In this document: in pieces, positions 15,996 to 23,636 of the stretch | Position numbering within the stretch: position 1 is the first letter of the stretch | Layout: each line of letters starts with the position of its first letter | Assembly (NCBI GenBank): GCA_964648365.1 | Contig: CAZYLK010000062.1 | Span: 1-29,849 of the forward strand | Length of the DNA stretch: 29,849 nucleotides | Reading direction: 5' to 3' | Origin: SURF-32 sp964648365 | GTDB lineage: Bacteria > Planctomycetota > Phycisphaerae > UBA1845 | Position numbers and translations under genes: made by a program | Notes under the pieces: model-generated | Told to the model about the DNA's origin: nothing | What the model saw: only the letters and a program-made list of their open reading frames with translations | Databases searched by the model: none

Positions 15996-16417
15996 CGGGG
16001 GGCACCTCACCAATGGCGTTCGCCTGCAACACGATTATGCCGGAGGCGGCCGCCATCCCTCGCGCGGCGACAGGATTCGACACCGACGCGACGGGGTCGT
16101 CGCGCCGGTCCTCGTGGCACGGTCCTTCCAGGCCGTGGACAAATCCGTGCGACGGACGATCACGGGCTGGATGTCCGTGCCGCGAGAGAGACCATCGCGG
16201 GGAGGATGCCCATGCCAGGCCCGCCGCCCGGCTCCCCTTGCTCCCCGCCGGTCGTGTCTCGCACCCGCTTCGGGGCGAGCCGACGAGCCGGCGCGCTCCC
16301 GTTTTCGACGCGGCCCGTTCGCGGTATGATGTGCAGACTTGATTCCATACCCTACGAATCCGCCGACCACGCTGGATGAACGGCCCACGCGACGCCACCC
16401 GACCGGAAGATGCAACG
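15996..16417. other. Divergent intergenic region
   Basis: About 420 bp between the sigma gene and the FlgI-like gene. On the minus strand CATAAT (16034-16039) could be a -10 for the sigma operon, but no -35 fits. On the plus strand TATGAT (16325-16330) could be the -10 of the rightward gene, with a poor -35 (TTTTCG, 16302-16307). A palindromic repeat lies at 16114-16137. No gene is supported. Confidence 0.4.
16114..16137. repeat. Palindromic interspersed repeat (GTGGCAC...TTCCA...GTG type)
   Basis: GTGG followed by CACGGTC (16118-16124), loop CTTCCA, and GGCCGTG (16131-16137), with one T-G pair. It belongs to the same family as the copy at 23109-23131, with one extra C in the loop. Confidence 0.7.
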
Positions 16418-18241
16418 ATGAGTGAACGCCGAATTGATCGCGCCGGCAGCGTGCCGGCCGCGCCGCAGACACCCGCAGCCGAACGTCCCGCCAGAAAGCC
16501 CGCACCGCTGCGCCGCCAGCCACCGGCAGCCGTGCTCGCCGCTTTGGCGTTTCTATCGGGCCTGCCCGCCTGCACGTTCGACGAAGAGGGCGGACGCCGG
16601 ATGGACGTTGGCGTCGAACCGACGGTGGTGGACGCGTCCCGATCGTACAGCTACCGCGACACGATCGGCGCCGAGGCCTTCTACGAGGGGCTGCGATCCA
16701 TGCGGGTGACGGGTTACGGGCTGGTCGTCGGCCTGGGCCGCAACGGCGCGTCCGACTGTCCGAAGGACATCTTCGACCGTGTCGTCCGCGACATTGAGAA
16801 GCAGATGCGCACCGGCCCGTCCCTGCTGGGGGCCTCCAGGTCGGTGACGCCCGAGATGCTCGTACGCGACCCGGACACCGCCGTCGTGCTCGTTTATGGA
16901 GACATCCCTCCCGCGGCCTGCGCGGGAGACCGTTTTGACGTGGCCGTGGCGGCGCTGCCCGGTACGGACACCAAGTCCCTCCGCGGCGGGCGGCTCTACC
17001 CGTGTGAGCTGGAATACTCGGTGGCCGAGTCTCCCACGGCGGTGCAGCGATCCGGCCGCACGCTCGGGATGGCGGAAGGACCGCTGTTTCTGAACCCCTT
17101 CGTCGACGAGGACGCGGCGACCGAGACGACGGACCTGGAGGCCTATGTGCTCGGCGGCGGGCGCGCCACCGATGATCGCCGGCTTCAACTGGCGCTGGCG
17201 GAGCCGTCGCACAGCGCCGCCCGGCGCATCGAGCGGACCATCAACGCCCAGTTCCCCGGCTACCGCAAGGTGGCCGACGCCGTCTCGCCCGCGTTCGTCC
17301 GGCTCGACGTACCGGAGCGCTTCCGCGGCGACACGGAGCACTTCCTCGGTCTGGTCCGGGCGTACTTCACGCCGGTCACGCCGGGCTTCATCCCGCAGCG
17401 ATGCAAGGAGCTGGCCAACGAAATGGTCCGGCCGGACGCCCCCCATGGGGCCATCGCGCTGTGCTTCGAGGGAATAGGCCAGCCCGCCATGGCGACCCTG
17501 ACCGAACTCTATACCCATCCGCGCGACTACGTCTCGTTTCACGCCGCAGCCGCCGGGCTGCGGCTCGAAGACCACGTGGCCGTCGACGTCATGGCCGCCC
17601 ACGCCGCCAATCCGGAAAGCGAGTTCCGCTATCAGGCCATCCGCGCGCTCGGCGGCGCCTCCCTGGCCACGGCGGCCACGCCGCTGCGCCGGCTGATGAC
17701 CGATGAGGATCCGCGCGTGCGTGTAGCGGCCTATGAAGAGCTGTCCGCCCGCCACGACGTTTCCATCCGGTCCGAACGCGTCGGCGGCGACCAGTTTCGC
17801 CTGGAGACGATTCAGTCTCCGCGCCGGCCGATCATCTATGCCCGCCGCACCGAGGAGCGCCGCATCGGCCTGATCGGCAACGGGCTGCGCTGTATGCCGC
17901 CGCTGTTCTACGCCTCTCCCGGCGGAGCGCTGACGGTCAGCGCCATGGAAGCGACGGACGACGAGCTGATCCTCGTCCGCCGCACCCCGTCCGGTGCGAC
18001 GTCGCCGCCCATCCCGTGCAAGCTCGAGGTGATCGAACTGCTCCGGCTGGCCGGCAACGATCCGTCCGAAATCAAGGATCTCGTCACCGGCCTGGCGATG
18101 GACTACACGTCGCTCGTTCACATGCTTCACACGCTCTGCGCCAGCGGCTCCATCAACGCGGACTTCATCCTGGAGGAAGAAAACGTCGCCGAACTCTTCG
18201 GCCCGACGCAACGCAAGCGCCGGCCGGATTCGGAGTTGTGA
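16418..18241 (+). CDS. Lipoprotein with FlgI-like (P-ring-like) domain and HEAT-like segment
   Basis: The 607-residue protein has a long basic Pro/Arg n-region, a hydrophobic stretch (AVLAALAFLSG) and lipobox-like LPAC with Cys52, so it is probably a lipoprotein. From about residue 80 it resembles the flagellar P-ring protein FlgI: RVTGYGLVVGLGRNG at 96-110 parallels the FlgI 'GYGLVVGLxGTGD' signature. It is followed by regions on DPDTAVVLVYGDIPP, GDRFDVAVAALPGTDTKSLRGGRL and the ring-forming part. About 404-445 looks HEAT-like (RYQAIRALGG...ATPLRRLMTDEDPRVRVAAYEEL). No flagellar gene is nearby, so it may form a ring-like envelope structure other than a flagellum; that is inference. ATG 16418 was chosen because GGAAG (16405-16409) is 8 nt upstream; ATG 16376 is in frame too. 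Confidence 0.75.
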   Translation: MSERRIDRAGSVPAAPQTPAAERPARKPAPLRRQPPAAVLAALAFLSGLPACTFDEEGGRRMDVGVEPTVVDASRSYSYRDTIGAEAFYEGLRSMRVTGYGLVVGLGRNGASDCPKDIFDRVVRDIEKQMRTGPSLLGASRSVTPEMLVRDPDTAVVLVYGDIPPAACAGDRFDVAVAALPGTDTKSLRGGRLYPCELEYSVAESPTAVQRSGRTLGMAEGPLFLNPFVDEDAATETTDLEAYVLGGGRATDDRRLQLALAEPSHSAARRIERTINAQFPGYRKVADAVSPAFVRLDVPERFRGDTEHFLGLVRAYFTPVTPGFIPQRCKELANEMVRPDAPHGAIALCFEGIGQPAMATLTELYTHPRDYVSFHAAAAGLRLEDHVAVDVMAAHAANPESEFRYQAIRALGGASLATAATPLRRLMTDEDPRVRVAAYEELSARHDVSIRSERVGGDQFRLETIQSPRRPIIYARRTEERRIGLIGNGLRCMPPLFYASPGGALTVSAMEATDDELILVRRTPSGATSPPIPCKLEVIELLRLAGNDPSEIKDLVTGLAMDYTSLVHMLHTLCASGSINADFILEEENVAELFGPTQRKRRPDSEL

Positions 18242-18323
18242 GGCGCAGCCGTATCCCGTCGCGTCGGGGGCGCTCGGGGGTGCCGGGTTGCGGCGCGACC
18301 GGGTTGACGTACCATCCGTACGC

Positions 18324-19316
18324 ATGAGGAATCCTGCCAACGCCATCGTGATCCCTGCCGCCGTGATCCTGGCCCTATGCGTGCATGCATCCTGCACCAG
18401 CCCGGGTCGCACGGCGGCGCCGGCTCAGGCTGAGCCGGCCCCGGCCGTTGCGACGATTCCGCCGCCGTCGACGGGGGATCCGACGCCCCGCGATTACCCG
18501 GGTATTCACAACGCCGTCGCTTATCACGACGGCTTCATCTCCGGCAGCGCTCCGGAGGGCGAGCAGGGCTTCGAGACGCTGGCCGCGATGGGCGTCAGAA
18601 CCATTATCAGTGTGGACGGCGCCGAGCCGGACGTTGCAGCCGCGGCCGCGCACGGCATCCGGTACGTCCACCTGCCGATCGGCTACAACGGCTTTGACGA
18701 GGAGCGCAAGCTGCAACTCGTCCGCGCCACGCGCGACGCCATCAGGGACTCGCCCGTGTACATGCACTGCCATCATGGCAAGCACCGCAGCGCCGGCGCG
18801 GCCGCGGCGGTGGCGGTGAGCCTCGGCTGGCTGACGCCCGACAGCAGCGTCGCCCGGATGCACGTTTCGGGTACGGCGCCGAATTACAAGGGTCTCTACA
18901 GTTGTGCGACCCACTCCGTCGTGCTGGCGTCGCACGTCATCGACGCGGTTGACGACGATTTTCCGGCCGTCTGGAAACCCACCGGCTTCGTCAGGAACAT
19001 GGTGGAAACGGACGAGGTGTATGAGCATCTCAAGGCCATTCAGAAGGCCGACTGGGCAGCACCCGCCGACCACCCGGACTTGGTGCCGGTGGCGGAGGCA
19101 GGCCGGCTGGCGGACCTCTTCCGGTTGGCCATTGAAACGGAGTACGTGAAGCGTCGCCCGGCCGACTTCACCGAAATGCTGCGGAGTTCCCAGGATGCAG
19201 CGCAATCGCTCGAGGATCTGCTGGCCACGGCACAGCCGGACGCCGTGAAGCTCGAGGAGCACTTCAAACTCATCACCGCATCCTGCAAAGATTGCCACGT
19301 GAAGTACCGGGACTGA
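18324..19316 (+). CDS. Exported dual-specificity-type phosphatase fused to a cytochrome c'-like domain
   Basis: The 330-residue protein begins with a hydrophobic signal (AIVIPAAVILALCVHASC; Cys24 may be a weak lipobox) and a Pro/Ala linker. Residues ~50-190 form a tyrosine/dual-specificity phosphatase fold (GIHNAVAYHDGFISGSAP, TIISVDGAEPD) with the active-site loop H148-C149-x5-R155 (HCHHGKHRS). From about 245 the chain becomes a helical bundle ending in C321-K-D-C324-H325-VKYRD. This CxxCH heme site close to the C-terminus is typical of cytochrome c' proteins. The start at 18324 fits the signal peptide; no clear ribosome site is seen, and TTG 18288 is an alternative. The preceding gene ends 82 nt upstream on the same strand. 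The joint role of phosphatase and heme parts is unknown; periplasmic redox or NO sensing is speculation. Confidence 0.82.
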   Translation: MRNPANAIVIPAAVILALCVHASCTSPGRTAAPAQAEPAPAVATIPPPSTGDPTPRDYPGIHNAVAYHDGFISGSAPEGEQGFETLAAMGVRTIISVDGAEPDVAAAAAHGIRYVHLPIGYNGFDEERKLQLVRATRDAIRDSPVYMHCHHGKHRSAGAAAAVAVSLGWLTPDSSVARMHVSGTAPNYKGLYSCATHSVVLASHVIDAVDDDFPAVWKPTGFVRNMVETDEVYEHLKAIQKADWAAPADHPDLVPVAEAGRLADLFRLAIETEYVKRRPADFTEMLRSSQDAAQSLEDLLATAQPDAVKLEEHFKLITASCKDCHVKYRD

Positions 19317-19320
19317 AAAA

Positions 19321-19350
19321 GGGAGTCAGGGAGTAAGGGAGCAAGGGAAG
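19321..19350 (+). repeat. G-rich octamer array, left arm
   Basis: Four GGG runs spaced exactly 8 nt apart (19321, 19329, 19337, 19345), of the type GGGAGTCA. Inverted copies lie at 19464-19505. It could form a G-quadruplex on this strand or pair with the right arm. Confidence 0.85.
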
Positions 19351-19463
19351 CGGGACGACGCGAACATGTGGACGTCCGCAAGTTTGATGGAAATGCAGAG
19401 ACGGATAGATGATATGCCCTGACGTTGCCCAAGAGTGAGCGAATGACCGGGCGTGGTCTTCTT

Positions 19464-19505
19464 CTTGCTTCCCTGCCTCCCTGACTCCCTCACTCCCTTC
19501 TTCCC
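19464..19505 (-). repeat. C-rich octamer array, right arm
   Basis: Five CCC runs spaced exactly 8 nt apart (19471, 19479, 19487, 19495, 19503), the inverted counterpart of the left arm about 113 bp away. It ends directly before the ribosome site of the phosphofructokinase gene (GGTGGAG, 19506-19512). Confidence 0.85.
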
Positions 19506-19522
19506 GGTGGAGTGCCTCGACG

Positions 19523-20617
19523 ATGAAACGTATCGGCGTCTTGACCGGCGGGGGCGATTGTCCCGGACTCAACGCGGTCATCCGCGCGGTGACCAAGACC
19601 GCCATCCACGAACACGGTCTTGAGGTCATGGGCATCGAGGACGGGTTTCTCGGGCTGATCGAGGGGCGCGTCCGGCCGCTGCACTTCGCCGATGTCTCCA
19701 ACATCCTTGCGCATGGCGGCACCATCCTGGGAACCAGCAACAAGGCCAACCCGTCGCGCTACTGCACCGGGCATGACGAACGCGGCAAGCCGATCTTTCA
19801 GGACGTGTCCGATCGCGTCATGGCGAGCATCGAACGGTTCCGGCTCGATGCCCTCGTCTGCATCGGCGGGGACGGCACCATGTCAACCGCTGCGCCGTTC
19901 ATCAACCGCGGCGTCAAGGTGATGGGTGTTCCGAAGACGATCGACAATGACGTTATGCACACGGAGCTGACCTTCGGCTTCGACACGGCCGTCAGCACGG
20001 CCACCGAGGCGCTCGACCGCATCCGCACGACCGCGGCCAGTCATCATCGCGTCATGCTGGTCGAGATGATGGGCCGCAACGCCGGCTGGCTCACCCTGAC
20101 CGCCGGACTGGCGGGCGGGGCGGACGTGATTCTGATTCCGGAGGTTCCCTTCGATCTGGCAGCGGTCTGTGAAGCGTGCGACCACCGCCGCGTTGAGGGC
20201 AAGTCGTTCACGCTGGTGGCCGTCTCGGAAGGATGCAAGCCGCTGGGCGGCGACGTGGTTATCGACCGCGTGGTTCACGAATCCTTCGACGCCATCCGGC
20301 TCGGCGGCGTCAGCGAAGTGCTGTGCGAGCAGATCGCGGAACGGACGCACCTTGAATGCCGGGCGACGATCCTGGGCCACGTGCAGCGCGGCGGCACGCC
20401 GACGGCGTTCGATCGGGTGCTGGCGACGCGTTTCGGCGTGCGGGCGGTGGACATGCTGATGAACGAACAATTCAATCGCATGGTGACATATATCGACGGG
20501 CGGCTCTCCAGCGTCCGCATCGAGGACGTGGCCGACCAGCAGCGGCTCGTCCCGCCCGATGACCCGCTGGTCCACGCCGCCCGCGCGGTGGGTGCGTCGT
20601 TCTGCGGGAGCGCGTAG
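19523..20617 (+). CDS. pfkA: 6-phosphofructokinase
   Basis: The 364-residue enzyme phosphorylates fructose 6-phosphate to the 1,6-bisphosphate in glycolysis. It has the full PfkA signature: GVLTGGGDCPGLNAVIR at the N-terminus, GGD117-G118-T for phosphoryl-donor binding, P137-K138-TIDND with catalytic D141, MGRNAGWL, and HVQRGGTPTAFDR near the C-terminus. The donor is uncertain. Gly at 118 (GGDGT) is the usual mark of ATP-using enzymes, while Lys138 (PKTIDND rather than PGTIDND) is usual in pyrophosphate-dependent and group III enzymes. ATG 19523 has GGTGGAG 10 nt upstream. The leader is flanked by the inverted octamer arrays, which could control its expression. Three palindromic repeats follow the stop. 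It is probably a single-gene transcript. Confidence 0.93.
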   Translation: MKRIGVLTGGGDCPGLNAVIRAVTKTAIHEHGLEVMGIEDGFLGLIEGRVRPLHFADVSNILAHGGTILGTSNKANPSRYCTGHDERGKPIFQDVSDRVMASIERFRLDALVCIGGDGTMSTAAPFINRGVKVMGVPKTIDNDVMHTELTFGFDTAVSTATEALDRIRTTAASHHRVMLVEMMGRNAGWLTLTAGLAGGADVILIPEVPFDLAAVCEACDHRRVEGKSFTLVAVSEGCKPLGGDVVIDRVVHESFDAIRLGGVSEVLCEQIAERTHLECRATILGHVQRGGTPTAFDRVLATRFGVRAVDMLMNEQFNRMVTYIDGRLSSVRIEDVADQQRLVPPDDPLVHAARAVGASFCGSA

Positions 20618-20703
20618 CGCCGGTTTGTAACCGGTGGTCTTCTGATGTGGCACCGGTTTTCAACCGGTGATCTTGAAGTGGAGCGCCGGCTTCCAGTCGG
20701 CGG
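20618..20703. repeat. Cluster of three palindromic repeats between convergent genes
   Basis: Three hairpins in a row: CCGGTT-TGT-AACCGG (20620-20634); CACCGGTT-TTC-AACCGGTG (20651-20669, the same core as 12478-12496); and CGCCGGC-TTCCA-GTCGGCG (20684-20702, one G-T pair). None is followed by a T-run. They may stop transcription or simply be mobile palindromes. Confidence 0.75.
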
Positions 20704-20779
20704 AATCCCTGTAACGGCAGCCACTCAAGAACCAAGCCTGACTGGGGATCCGCCGCGAACGCAGCGATCGGCGAGGCTA

Positions 20780-23089
20780 TCATGGCCGCTGCGGCGCTCG
20801 ACGCGCCCGATACGCATCCAGCCGCTCGCGGATCTGCGACGCCAGCGTACCCTGCCCTGCTTCGACGGCTGCGGCAATCGCCAACTCCGCGGTACGAACC
20901 GCACGGTCAAAATCACCCCCGGCCGCCGCAGCCGCGGCCAGCACGTCAAGCGCCGCCGGGTTGGCGCCGCCGGAAAGTTCGTTCGCCCGCTCGGCCAGCA
21001 TCAGCGCCGTCGCCGCGTCGCGCAGCCCAGGCTCATTCGACGTCGCCATGATCCAGGCCGCCCCGCGCATGGCGTCGGCGTCCGTCGCGTCGGTCTGCAG
21101 CGCGGCACGGTAGTGCTCAATGGCCTCGCTCGGTGCGCCGCGCATGGCCAGCAGATCGGCCAGGTTGCGATGGGCCGCGCCGAAGCCGGGTCGAAGGGCC
21201 ACGGCCGCACGGTAGTGTTCGAGCGCCTCGTCGCTGCGACCCACCGCGACGAGCGCGGCCGCGAGATTGTTGTGCGCCTCGGCGAATCCGGAATCGACGG
21301 CCACAGCAGCGCGATAAGCGGCGATCGCTTCCTCGGTCCTGTCGAGCGAGCGCAATGCGATGCCCAGCGCATAGTGCGCTTCGGCGAATTGCGGCTCGAT
21401 CTCGATCGCGCGCCGATAAGGCTCGATCGCCTCTTCGGTGCGGCCAACGCGCCGCAGTGCCAGGCCCAGGTTGTAGGACGCGCGGGCGTGGTCGGGCCGC
21501 TGCCTCATCACGGCTAGAAAGTGAGCGATGGCCGAATCGAATTGCTCCTGCGCCATGCGGGCACGGCCGAGGTTGTAGTGCGCCTCGGGGTCGTCCGGGC
21601 GTAATCGCAGCGCAGCCTCGTAGTGTCCCACGGCTTCGTCGATGTCGCCGCGGGCATGAAGCATGCTGCCGAGGTTGTTGTGCGCCATCCATGCGGCCGG
21701 GTTCATCGCCAGCGTATCACGCCAGAGCGTTTCGAGATTCATGTAAACGTGGCATTGCTGCCACGTACGCAGACTCAGTACGGCCAGGACGATCGTCCCG
21801 ACCGCGACGCTGCCGACGTGGCAACGTCTTCCTGGCGCCGTTGCTTCCGCGCAGGCTGAAGCCCGCGGCTCGCCCCGTCCATGCTGCCCGCGCGCGAGGG
21901 CGATACAGGCGGCCGCGGTCAACAGCGCGATGAGGTAGGCCGAAGCGTGATACTGAAAATGATCCGCGACGTATGAGTAGCGCATGGGGTACACGTCGAT
22001 GAATCCCAGCGCGGGAAACAGCGTGCCGACGAAGCACAGTGCCGCTACAAGCGGCGCCTTGCCCCATCGCCGGCGCGACAACCACAGCATCGTAAGCGTC
22101 GCCATCACGACGACCGGCGCCATGTACAGGACGGCGCGATCCGCGTCGATCTGCCAGCGGGGATAGAAGAACGTCAGCGTCGCGGGCCAGAGCAGTTTCG
22201 ACGCGTAGAACACGACGGCGTTGCCGGCAATCAGGCAGCGCTCGATGAACGTGTGATCCCACTCGTCGCCGACGGCGCCGACCGTGTCCGCCTCCATCCG
22301 CGCGGTCATCAGGCCGAACGCGATCCCGACGGCGAACATGGGGGCGAGGCGAGCAAGGTCGCCGCGCGTAAGGCGTCCGTGCTTCCACCACAGGATCAGC
22401 AGCATCGCCGCGGGCAGGGTGCAGGTCACCGTCTTGCTGAGCAGGGCAAGCACGAACAGGATGAACGCGGCGGCATAGCAGATAGCTGACCGTCCCGGCC
22501 GCGCGACCGTGTTGTCCGCAGTCGGCGGCACCATCTCTTCCGGCAGTTCCGCGCGGGCTGAAGCCCGCGGCTCGCTGATCATGGCGCGAATCAGCAGCAG
22601 CATCGACGCGAAGTAAAACGTCGCCGACAATACGTTCTTGCGCTCGGTGACCCACGCGACGCTCTCGACCTGCACCGGATGCACCGCAAAGATCGCGGCC
22701 ACCCACCACGCTCCGGGCGCGCCCAGCATCAGCAGCACCCGCCAGATCAGCAGGGCGACGAGGGCGTGCAGGGCGACGTTGACGGCGTGGTAGCCGCCGG
22801 GCCACAGGCCCCACAGGTGGAACTCAATCCAGAACGTCGTGTGGACGAGCGGGTAATACTGCGGCGTCGCCCCCACGTCGAACCAGATACGCCGCAGGCC
22901 GTCGGCGTCGCGGAGGGTGGGGTTGTGGGTGACGTAGTAGTCGTCGTCCCAGATGAACCCGGCGTGCAGGGCAGGCCAGTACGCGGCCCAGGTCATCGCG
23001 ACGATGGCGAGGGCGCGCAGCCAGGCGGGCGTGCGGCTGGAGCGGCCGGGATCGGCGGGGGCGGGTAGAGCAACTGGATCTGAGCGCAT
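20780..23089 (-). CDS. TMTC-like membrane protein with C-terminal TPR repeats
   Basis: The 769-residue protein has an N-terminal half with about 10 membrane segments, starting AWLRALAIVAMTWAAYWPALHAG. The first large loop carries an acidic motif D48-D-D50 (FIWDDDYYVTHNP). This is the layout of the PMT/TMTC superfamily, whose members transfer sugars from lipid-linked donors using such acidic residues. The C-terminal ~250 residues hold six to seven TPR units (HNNLGSMLHARGDIDEAVGHYEAALRLRPD, HYNLGRARMAQEQFDSAIAHF and so on). Protein O-glycosylation is plausible but unproven. Two copies of a palindromic repeat are read in frame as EPRASARAE and EPRASACAE, both in loops. The start at 23089 (MRSDPVALP) avoids a 45-residue non-conserved extension that runs through another repeat. 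No clear ribosome site is seen. Confidence 0.8.
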   Translation of the reverse strand: MRSDPVALPAPADPGRSSRTPAWLRALAIVAMTWAAYWPALHAGFIWDDDYYVTHNPTLRDADGLRRIWFDVGATPQYYPLVHTTFWIEFHLWGLWPGGYHAVNVALHALVALLIWRVLLMLGAPGAWWVAAIFAVHPVQVESVAWVTERKNVLSATFYFASMLLLIRAMISEPRASARAELPEEMVPPTADNTVARPGRSAICYAAAFILFVLALLSKTVTCTLPAAMLLILWWKHGRLTRGDLARLAPMFAVGIAFGLMTARMEADTVGAVGDEWDHTFIERCLIAGNAVVFYASKLLWPATLTFFYPRWQIDADRAVLYMAPVVVMATLTMLWLSRRRWGKAPLVAALCFVGTLFPALGFIDVYPMRYSYVADHFQYHASAYLIALLTAAACIALARGQHGRGEPRASACAEATAPGRRCHVGSVAVGTIVLAVLSLRTWQQCHVYMNLETLWRDTLAMNPAAWMAHNNLGSMLHARGDIDEAVGHYEAALRLRPDDPEAHYNLGRARMAQEQFDSAIAHFLAVMRQRPDHARASYNLGLALRRVGRTEEAIEPYRRAIEIEPQFAEAHYALGIALRSLDRTEEAIAAYRAAVAVDSGFAEAHNNLAAALVAVGRSDEALEHYRAAVALRPGFGAAHRNLADLLAMRGAPSEAIEHYRAALQTDATDADAMRGAAWIMATSNEPGLRDAATALMLAERANELSGGANPAALDVLAAAAAAGGDFDRAVRTAELAIAAAVEAGQGTLASQIRERLDAYRARRAPQRP
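21849..21872 (-). repeat. Palindromic repeat inside the TPR protein gene (copy 1)
   Basis: Same 24-bp element as 22551-22574 with one difference (GCAGGC for GCGGGC). On the coding strand it gives EPRASACAE. The hairpin loop reads TTCA on the minus strand. Confidence 0.8.
22551..22574 (-). repeat. Palindromic repeat inside the TPR protein gene (copy 2)
   Basis: GCGGGC-TGAA-GCCCGC (22553-22568) with flanking GC and GGCTCG. On the coding strand it gives EPRASARAE. Confidence 0.8.
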
Positions 23090-23108
23090 GGCACGTTCGG
23101 CGGCACAC

Positions 23109-23131
23109 GTGGCACGGCCTTCCAGGCCGTG
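23109..23131. repeat. Palindromic interspersed repeat (GTGGCAC...TTCCA...GTG type)
   Basis: GTGG, then CACGGCC-TTCCA-GGCCGTG with a perfect 7-bp stem. It lies in the 285-bp space between divergent genes, where nothing else is evident. Confidence 0.8.
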
Positions 23132-23374
23132 ATTCGACGGATGGCAGGCGTCCGCCCTCGCGAAACGGTCTTCAAACGCGTACCGCAACGCGTTGGAATC
23201 ACAGGCAGGATGTCGACGATCCACCTGGGCGGGCCCGCGGCACGCAGTGGCACTCTATTCCCAAACCGCCGCCAACCGCTAGAATCCCGTCCCCGATTCG
23301 CGGCCTGCCGATAAGCCCGTGGGGCGCTGGGCGGCCCCCGGCAGAACCCGGTCCGAGTCGGCGGGAGAGCGTGG

Positions 23375-23632
23375 ATGGCACGCGGAAAAGGCGAAATGAA
23401 GACGTACGTCATATACTTCAAGTTCCAAAACCCCGGCGAGAAAAAGCCAGGGCCGATCCGGCATTACAAACTCCAGGCGCCGTCGATCCGCGAGGCGGAG
23501 CAGATGGTGCGNNNNNNNNNNNNNNNNNNNNNNNNNNNNNNNNNNNNNNNNNNNNNNNNNNNNNNNNNNNNNNNNNNNNNNNNNNNNNNNNNNNNNNNNN
23601 NNNNNNNNNNNGTCGAAACCGGCGCGACCTAG
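23375..23632 (+). CDS. Small hypothetical protein interrupted by an assembly gap
   Basis: The readable N-terminus (MARGKGEMKTYVIYFKFQNP...KLQAPSIREAEQMV, 45 residues) is a basic beta-strand-like sequence with a clear GGGAGAG site (23362-23368, spacing 6). It then runs into 100 N. After the gap the same frame reads VETGAT and stops at 23632, four bases before the thiolase gene. Frame agreement across an arbitrary gap is not evidence, so the end and length (about 85 residues) are tentative. It is probably co-transcribed with the next gene. I do not recognise the family. Confidence 0.5.
   Translation: MARGKGEMKTYVIYFKFQNPGEKKPGPIRHYKLQAPSIREAEQMVXXXXXXXXXXXXXXXXXXXXXXXXXXXXXXXXXXVETGAT
23512..23611. 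other. Assembly gap (100 N)
   Basis: A second placeholder of exactly 100 N, lying inside the small gene upstream of the thiolase. Confidence 0.98.
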
Positions 23633-23636
23633 TCGT

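Noticed and set aside
16418..18241. Flagellar locus
   Set aside because: No rod, hook, export or motor gene lies nearby, and the protein has a lipoprotein signal and a long extension.
16553..18412. 619-residue minus-strand frame
   Set aside because: Antisense of the FlgI-like gene, which has a ribosome site and recognisable blocks.
20651..20669. Terminator of the phosphofructokinase gene
   Set aside because: The hairpin is perfect but no T-run follows, and the same element occurs inside a coding region, so it was listed as a repeat.
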